Positions 7,279 to 11,290 of a DNA stretch of 11,290 nt are shown here, in pieces. The notes under the pieces were generated by a model. It had not been told where the DNA came from, ran no database searches, and saw only the letters and a list, made by a program, of their open reading frames with translations. The DNA comes from an uncultured Parabacteroides sp. (GTDB taxonomy: Bacteria; Bacteroidota; Bacteroidia; Bacteroidales; Tannerellaceae), in contig NZ_CABUOD010000071.1 in NCBI RefSeq assembly GCF_902493135.1, positions 1 through 11,290 on the forward strand. The letters are read 5' to 3'. The translations under genes and the position numbers were made by a program. How positions within the stretch are numbered: position 1 is the first letter of the stretch; the number at the start of each line of letters is the position of its first letter.

Positions 7279-7493
7279 CTTAGACAATATCAAACATAGA
7301 AATCAAGGCTCACCTATACCTTTGCAATGAAGACAAGCTAAGAATGGGTAGCAGGCTCCTCCCGAAACAAAACGCCGCCTTTCTTCCCATAAAACCTGAA
7401 GTTCAACTAAATAAATAGTTTTACATCAGAATTGCTACGATTTATCAATGCTAATAGAGGTAAATATAGTCTTTAGGCTATCAGATTTAGGCC
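7254..7493. other. Intergenic region between the HTCS gene and the terminator, with an isolated plus-strand -7-like box
   Basis: No credible coding frame is present; the longest frames noticed are about 24-26 codons on either strand. A plus-strand TACCTTTG at 7317-7324 fits the -7 consensus but lacks a visible -33 box. TTTAGGC occurs twice, at 7472-7478 and 7486-7492, 14 bp apart. The plus-strand box followed by the hairpin at 7499-7530 could bound a small RNA of about 200 nt, which is speculative. Confidence 0.35.
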
Positions 7494-7530
7494 AAAAAAA
7501 GAGGGTGTCTCAGTGATGAAACATCCTCTT
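7494..7530 (-). terminator. Rho-independent terminator of the bamD-rpoZ-DUF4293 operon
   Basis: Read on the minus strand, AAGAGGATGT (7530-7521) pairs with ACACCCTCTT (7508-7499) through one G-U wobble, giving a 10-bp stem with a 12-nt loop. It is followed by a run of seven T (7500-7494). It sits 25 bp after the stop of the DUF4293 gene. The plus-strand reading also has a stem followed by a pyrimidine-rich tail (CTTCTTTTAT), so termination could be partly bidirectional. Confidence 0.85.
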
Positions 7531-7555
7531 CTTCTTTTATATAAATTCCCAATAA

Positions 7556-8017
7556 TTATCTCAGGCGGTCCAAAGAACGAACCAGCGCTTCATCCGCTCC
7601 GATGTTACGAATAGCCAGATAATCCAGAATCAGGCTAACCAGCGGGAAAGAAAGGGCGATCTTCAGGCTCAATGACAAAGGATCAATCCGGCTGTTCAGA
7701 TTCCAGCAAAAGAAGGCAAACAGACCATAGAAACCCAACATTAAAATCGCGTTAAATATACAAAGGCGTATTTGAAGGATTCTTTTCTTAAACAGGAAGA
7801 TCGTCAGAAGAGCCAGCAAAGAGATCACGACTGCCAAAGCAAACAATCCCCATGTAGGATAAATAAGTTCCGGCTGGGCTGCCATCGTACTGACGCCGGT
7901 CGCATCAAATGTAAACAACTGGTCACCCGACTGCAACACGGCAAGCGGCAAGAACAGCAAGGCGGTCGTCAATGCCACTATAACAAGCAAATAAACAGTT
8001 TGTATTCTCTGTAACAT
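7556..8017 (-). CDS. DUF4293 family integral membrane protein
   Basis: The protein has 153 aa from the ATG at 8017 (MLQRIQTVYLL). It has four predicted membrane helices, near residues 5-25, 53-75, 82-104 and 116-136, separated by short loops. The first periplasmic or cytoplasmic loop holds the only longer polar stretch (QSGDQLFTFDATGVSTMAAQ). The M-Q-R-I-Q-T start, four-helix layout and size fit DUF4293, a Bacteroidota-specific family of unknown function commonly found beside the omega-subunit gene. The open frame extends upstream to 8092, but that extension would be encoded by the AT-rich repeat block (giving FNFQFSIFNF), so it is rejected. The gene is probably the last of the operon, as a strong terminator follows. 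Function unknown. Confidence 0.8.
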   Translation of the reverse strand: MLQRIQTVYLLVIVALTTALLFLPLAVLQSGDQLFTFDATGVSTMAAQPELIYPTWGLFALAVVISLLALLTIFLFKKRILQIRLCIFNAILMLGFYGLFAFFCWNLNSRIDPLSLSLKIALSFPLVSLILDYLAIRNIGADEALVRSLDRLR

Positions 8018-8020
8018 GAT

Positions 8021-8115
8021 AATTGAAAAATTGAAAATTGAAAACTGAAAATTGAAAAATACAGAGCGCATAGGGCACCCGATAATTTTCAATTCTCAAT
8101 TCTCAATTTTCAATT
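8021..8115. repeat. AT-rich short direct and inverted repeat block
   Basis: Left half 8021-8059 is a run of degenerate units of the form (A)ATTGAAAA/CTGAAA with a period near 8 nt. Right half 8083-8115 carries the inverse units TTTTCAATT and CTCAATT. The two halves flank a GC-richer core (CAGAGCGCATAGGGCACCC, 8062-8080). In RNA of either strand they could pair into a long A-U-rich hairpin. The block fills most of the 100-bp gap between rpoZ and the DUF4293 gene. Confidence 0.85.
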
Positions 8116-8117
8116 CA

Positions 8118-8450
8118 TTATAGGTTATTCTTTTCTTTTGCAGGGTTCTTATGATACACCTTACCATCTTCATACTCCTTAGCTGCGATCAAAGTCGGTT
8201 TCGGGAGCTTTTCATAGTAACGTGAAATCTCGATCTGCTCTCTGTTTTCAAAAACTTCTTCCAGATTATCGTTATAGGAAGCAAATTCCTGGAGTTTCTT
8301 TTCCAGATCCTGTTTCATCTCAACAGAAATCTGATTAGCACGTTTACCAATGATTGCAACAGTTTCATACACATTGCCCGTATCAGCCGACAGCTTCATC
8401 ATGTCGCGGGTAACTGTATTCGACGGAGCGTTTGTCTTTCTGTAATCCAT
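8118..8450 (-). CDS. rpoZ: DNA-directed RNA polymerase omega subunit (Bacteroidota type)
   Basis: The protein has 110 aa. The N-terminal region (TNAPSNTVTRDMMKLSADTG) and the central VYETVAIIGKRANQISVEMK correspond to the conserved omega/Rpb6 core, where a helix with 'A..RA.Qi' contacts the beta-prime subunit. A charged C-terminal extension (REQIEISRYYEKLPKPTLIA) is characteristic of Bacteroidales homologues and makes it somewhat longer than E. coli omega (91 aa). It would act in the cytoplasm in polymerase assembly and stability. It starts 26 bp after the bamD stop with no visible promoter between, so it is co-transcribed with bamD. The pairing with bamD is conserved in Bacteroidota as far as I know. 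The Bacteroidales omega is divergent, but I am confident in the call. Confidence 0.88.
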   Translation of the reverse strand: MDYRKTNAPSNTVTRDMMKLSADTGNVYETVAIIGKRANQISVEMKQDLEKKLQEFASYNDNLEEVFENREQIEISRYYEKLPKPTLIAAKEYEDGKVYHKNPAKEKNNL

Positions 8451-8476
8451 ACTTACTTTATTGATTAGTTGTTTCG

Positions 8477-9286
8477 TTAATACGTATCTGTTATTCGCTT
8501 GCTGGCATAGTCGTAGAACTTCTGAACCTGTTTTACATACTTGCCTTCGGGATACTCGTTCATGTAGTTGTAGTACTCATCCACAACTTCGCGGTAACGT
8601 CCCTGCAACTTTTCTTCCACACTCACTATCGCCAGTTCATATTTGGAACGGATGATATAGAACATGAACTCTTCCCTGTACTTTGAATACGGATAGTTCT
8701 TAAGTGCGTTTTGCGCGGTAATCACACATGAAAGATAGTTGTTACCCATATAGGTCCCCAGGTTGAAATACAACCGGACTGCCAGCAACTCCTTATAGGC
8801 GAGCTTTTCCTGCAGTTCGAACATGATGTTCTGGGCTTCCTTGGCCCGTTCGCTTTGCGGGTAATACTCCAAATACAATTGCAACTGGTTAATGGCTTCG
8901 TAGGTTTGTGCCTGGTCCAAGCGGGGGTCCGGTGAATCCAGATACAATCCATACCCCGAATAATAACGGGCCAATTCGGTGTACTCGCCTTTCGGATAAG
9001 TCGTATAATAGGTATTGAAGTATTGCGAAGCTGTCTGATAGTCTTTTTGGCCGTAATAGCTTTGTGCCAGCAGATACAAAGATTCTTCAGCTTGAGCCCT
9101 ACCTTTGAACACAGGCACCAATTCATCCAGTAAAGTGGCAGACTTCGAATATTGTTTTGCATTGAAATATTTCTTTGCATACGAATATTTCAACTCGTAG
9201 TCTGTACTTTTCAGTATCTTGTTATACTCCCCGCAGGAAGATAACAGAACCGTAATCATCATCAATAAAAATACAACCTTTTTCAT
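8477..9286 (-). CDS. bamD: Outer membrane protein assembly factor BamD (lipoprotein)
   Basis: The protein has 269 aa. A lipoprotein signal peptide ends in the lipobox LLSSC with the acylated cysteine at position 18. The mature part consists of tetratricopeptide-like helical pairs: YELKYSYAKKYFNAKQYSKS, then AEESLYLLAQSYYGQKDYQT, then YPKGEYTELARYYSGYGLY, DQAQTYEAINQLQLYLEYYP and a last one around YREVVDEYYNYMNEYPEG. Length and repeat pattern match BamD (E. coli 245 aa), an inner-leaflet outer-membrane lipoprotein that works with BamA to insert beta-barrel proteins. The gene heads a minus-strand unit with rpoZ and the DUF4293 gene, with its own promoter at 9305-9312. It is expected to be essential by analogy. 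Confidence 0.92.
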   Translation of the reverse strand: MKKVVFLLMMITVLLSSCGEYNKILKSTDYELKYSYAKKYFNAKQYSKSATLLDELVPVFKGRAQAEESLYLLAQSYYGQKDYQTASQYFNTYYTTYPKGEYTELARYYSGYGLYLDSPDPRLDQAQTYEAINQLQLYLEYYPQSERAKEAQNIMFELQEKLAYKELLAVRLYFNLGTYMGNNYLSCVITAQNALKNYPYSKYREEFMFYIIRSKYELAIVSVEEKLQGRYREVVDEYYNYMNEYPEGKYVKQVQKFYDYASKRITDTY

Positions 9287-9304
9287 TCACATACTTTTAG
9301 CGCG

Positions 9305-9312
9305 CAAAGTTA
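9305..9312 (-). promoter_or_regulatory. -7 promoter box of the bamD operon
   Basis: Minus-strand TAACTTTG fits TAnnTTTG. A -33 box is poorly conserved (TTCG at 9335-9332, 19-nt spacer). Initiation near 9299 would give a leader of about 13 nt before the ATG at 9286. It makes bamD independent of the ACT/CoA-ligase unit upstream, although a short dyad at 9330-9347 (AACG...CGTT around AAGCGCTT) is only a weak terminator candidate, so read-through is possible. Confidence 0.5.
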
Positions 9313-9352
9313 AAGTTTTCCGACAAATAAACGAAGCGCTTAACGTTAATAT

Positions 9353-9778
9353 TTACAACTTATATAAGTCACTGGCCGCGATAAGCTCCAGTTTATTGGC
9401 CTTCAGGACCTCCGCACACTTCTCCACATTGTCGGGACGGATGATCACATTGGCCGCCTCGCCCTGGGAAAAAGCATACATATACTCAATAAATATTCCG
9501 GCGGAAGTAATAATATCCATTGCTTTGGCCAATGCTCCCGGCTGATTGGGGCAATGCAGGCAAACCACATCGGCCACGCTCACGGCATACAAACGATCGC
9601 GCAAGACCTTGATGGCGGTATCCGTATCCGACACGATCAAACGCAAGATACCGAAATCCGAATTTTCAGCAACAGTGAAAGCGGACATGTTTACGCCGGC
9701 TTCACCTAATATTTTTGCAACTTCCGTAAAACGGCCTTTCTTATTCTCCAGAAAGATAGATAACTGTTTAATTAACAT
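9353..9778 (-). CDS. Tandem ACT-domain protein (probable amino-acid-binding regulator)
   Basis: The protein has 141 aa and consists almost wholly of two ACT folds. The first is residues 1-70 (LSIFLENKKGRFTEVAKILG, with the GVNMSAF turn). The second is about 71-141 (VVCLHCPNQPGALAKAMDII, with AGIFIEYMYAF). The 'N.PG.L....I..aGI.i' pattern is the ACT ligand-binding turn, which typically binds amino acids at a dimer interface. There is no enzymatic or DNA-binding domain. It follows the phenylacetate-CoA ligase gene after a 51-nt gap without a clear promoter, so both are probably co-transcribed. This pairing of a stand-alone ACT protein with a PaaK-like ligase recurs in Bacteroidales and anaerobes, suggesting that it senses an aromatic amino acid or related metabolite. 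The actual ligand is inference. Confidence 0.88.
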   Translation of the reverse strand: MLIKQLSIFLENKKGRFTEVAKILGEAGVNMSAFTVAENSDFGILRLIVSDTDTAIKVLRDRLYAVSVADVVCLHCPNQPGALAKAMDIITSAGIFIEYMYAFSQGEAANVIIRPDNVEKCAEVLKANKLELIAASDLYKL

Positions 9779-9829
9779 GGGGGATAAAATTTGATTTATA
9801 ACTAATTATTTGTGATTGATGATTCTCTC

Positions 9830-11131
9830 CTATTCCAGTTTACGATTATCGATCACATGCTTGGCCTTACCCATACTCCGCTCGATGCTGCGCGGCTCGA
9901 CAATCTTTATATCGGGTTGCAAACCGATTACGCTTTGCATACGGTTTGCGATTTTCTTCTTCAAGGCGATCATCTTGTTCATTTCGTCCGAATAACATTC
10001 CTGACGCACTTCCACTTGAATCTGGAATGTGTCGGTATTGTTCACGCGGTCGACCACAATCAGATAGTGCGGTTCGAATTCCGGCATTTCCAGAATGACC
10101 GATTCCACCTGTGACGGGAATACGTTGACACCCCGGATAATCAGCATGTCGTCACTACGTCCGAGAATACGTCCCATACGCACGGCCGTACGGCCGCATT
10201 CGCATTTGTCATAGATCAAATGCGTCAGGTCACGCGTACGATAACGGATCATCGGCATCCCTTCTTTTGTCAATGTCGTGAAAACCAACTCTCCGTGCTG
10301 TCCCGGTTCAACCGGCTGCAAAGTAACGGGGTCTACAATTTCAGGGAAGAAATGGTCTTCCCATAGATGCGTGCCGTTCTGGCATTCGCACTCGCCCCCG
10401 ACTCCAGGACCGCAAATCTCCGTCAGCCCGTAGATATCATAAGCCTTGATATTCAACTTGCTTTCCAGTTCCTTACGCATGTTTTCCGTCCAGGGTTCAG
10501 CGCCAAAAGCACCGACGCGCAATTTGAATTCTTCCAACGGTATGCCGGATGAGTGAATCGTTTCTGCCAGATACAACGCATAGGAAGGCGTGCAAGCCAA
10601 CCCCTTAGCCCCGAAATCGTGCATCAACTGAATCTGCTTCTGCGTATTACCGCTGCTCATCGGAATTACCGTCCCGCCGATATTCTCGACCCCGGCATGT
10701 GCTCCCAAGCCTCCGGTAAACAGGCCGTAACCGTATGAAACCTGCACCGAATCATTCTTGGTCAGACCATAAGCGGTCAGACATCGTGCCACCACTTCAG
10801 CCCAGATAGACAGATCTTTCCGGGTATAACCGACAACAATAGGTTTTCCCGTCGTTCCGGAAGAAGCGTGCAACCGGACAATCTCGGACATCGGCACGGC
10901 CATCAGCCCGAAAGGATAATTGTCCCGCAAGTCCTGTTTAACGGTAAACGGGAGCTTCACTATATCGTCAATAGAATGAATGTCTTCCGGAGTAATCCCC
11001 ATTTCCTGCATTTTCTTACGGTAGAAAGGAGAATTATGATAAGCGTGTTCAACAACCCGCCTTAAGCGGATACTTTGTAATTTCCGCATTTCCTCGCGGT
11101 TCATACATTCGATAGTCTCGTTCCAAATCAT
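9830..11131 (-). CDS. paaK: Phenylacetate-CoA ligase (AMP-forming, PaaK family)
   Basis: The protein has 433 aa, the usual length for PaaK (about 430-440). Visible motifs are the phosphate-binding loop HASSGTTGKPIVVGYT (residues 88-103), the adenylate motif DIYGLTEICGPG (near 235), MIRYRTRDLTHLI (near 300), the hinge GRSDDMLIIRGVNVFPSQVE, and a C-terminal SMGKAKHVID whose lysine is the likely catalytic residue of the AMP-binding family. The reaction is aryl acetate + ATP + CoA to aryl acetyl-CoA + AMP + PPi in the cytoplasm. In gut Bacteroidales and archaea such genes often sit with indolepyruvate:ferredoxin oxidoreductase (iorAB), linking them to aromatic amino-acid fermentation or reductive synthesis. 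No ior gene is in this window, so a check beyond 11290 is needed. Substrate could be phenylacetate, indoleacetate or another aryl acid. The ATG at 11131 is supported by good N-terminal alignment with the family (MIWN..IE.M). Confidence 0.92.
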   Translation of the reverse strand: MIWNETIECMNREEMRKLQSIRLRRVVEHAYHNSPFYRKKMQEMGITPEDIHSIDDIVKLPFTVKQDLRDNYPFGLMAVPMSEIVRLHASSGTTGKPIVVGYTRKDLSIWAEVVARCLTAYGLTKNDSVQVSYGYGLFTGGLGAHAGVENIGGTVIPMSSGNTQKQIQLMHDFGAKGLACTPSYALYLAETIHSSGIPLEEFKLRVGAFGAEPWTENMRKELESKLNIKAYDIYGLTEICGPGVGGECECQNGTHLWEDHFFPEIVDPVTLQPVEPGQHGELVFTTLTKEGMPMIRYRTRDLTHLIYDKCECGRTAVRMGRILGRSDDMLIIRGVNVFPSQVESVILEMPEFEPHYLIVVDRVNNTDTFQIQVEVRQECYSDEMNKMIALKKKIANRMQSVIGLQPDIKIVEPRSIERSMGKAKHVIDNRKLE

Positions 11132-11176
11132 GGTATCAGTTCGTTATCTTTTAATGTTAATAGTCTAAATCAGTTG

Positions 11177-11184
11177 CAAAGTAA
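11177..11184 (-). promoter_or_regulatory. Probable -7 box of the paaK-ACT operon
   Basis: Minus-strand TTACTTTG differs at one position from TAnnTTTG and is followed by about 45 nt of leader to the ATG at 11131. A second similar box, TTTCTTTG, lies at 11203-11196. No clear -33 box is seen, so which is used is uncertain. The rest of 11185-11290 is AT-rich with stops in every minus-strand frame, so no upstream gene end overlaps it. The palindrome AAAATAAG-G-CTTATTTT (11271-11287) at the edge is a possible operator or the end of a terminator. Confidence 0.4.
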
Positions 11185-11290
11185 TAACTTTTTTGCAAAG
11201 AAACCTTCTTTTTGGTTCTCCTTTTATACCTCCTCCACGGCTCTTTCATTTAAAAAATAGACGAATATTGAAAATAAGGCTTATTTTATC

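Noticed and set aside
8018..8092. N-terminal extension of the DUF4293 protein
   Set aside because: It would be translated from the AT-rich repeat block and gives low-complexity residues (FNFQFSIFNF) absent from the family pattern.
9330..9347. Terminator after the ACT gene
   Set aside because: The dyad has almost no loop, needs a bulge, and the T-run after it is short; kept only as a weak possibility in the bamD promoter entry.

Overview
The window looks like a chromosomal segment of a gut-type Bacteroidales bacterium, most likely Bacteroides or Parabacteroides. The evidence is a hybrid two-component system of the Bacteroides type, a Bacteroidota-type omega subunit and BamD, a DUF4293 membrane protein, and several upstream regions carrying the Bacteroides -7 promoter box (TAnnTTTG). 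I cannot name the species; moderate GC makes Parabacteroides plausible, but that is a guess.

Layout, left to right. (1) At 1-167 (minus) is the N-terminal piece of an AAA-ATPase-like/PD-(D/E)XK family protein, cut by the window edge, with its own promoter. (2) About 650 bp without a convincing gene follows, holding a long inverted repeat with an internal 21-bp tandem duplication (521-646). (3) A two-gene plus-strand operon (861-3325) encodes an exported protein with three LysM repeats fused to a periplasmic-binding-protein-like domain, overlapping by 4 bp with an outer-membrane beta-barrel protein. (4) Convergent to it, with one base between the stop codons, is a full-length 1304-aa hybrid two-component regulator (7241-3327, minus). 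Its promoter lies so close to the start codon that the mRNA may be leaderless. (5) A short intergenic region ends in a strong hairpin terminator. (6) A minus-strand housekeeping operon follows: bamD (9286-8477), rpoZ (8450-8118) and a DUF4293 gene (8017-7556), with an AT-rich short-repeat block between the last two. (7) A second minus-strand unit comprises a phenylacetate-CoA ligase (11131-9830) and a tandem ACT-domain protein (9778-9353). The last 159 bp upstream contain its probable promoter.

Functional picture. Two units concern the cell envelope: LysM/PBP plus barrel, and BamD with omega. One concerns aromatic acid or 2-oxoacid metabolism: CoA ligase plus ACT sensor. The hybrid regulator has no susC/susD or glycoside hydrolase neighbour in the window, so its target is unknown.

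Most of the window is ordinary core genome. The parts that deserve a second look are the LysM-PBP/barrel module, the inverted repeat at 521-646, the near-leaderless hybrid regulator and the AT-rich repeat between rpoZ and the DUF4293 gene. I found no clear sign of a new defence or mobile system.
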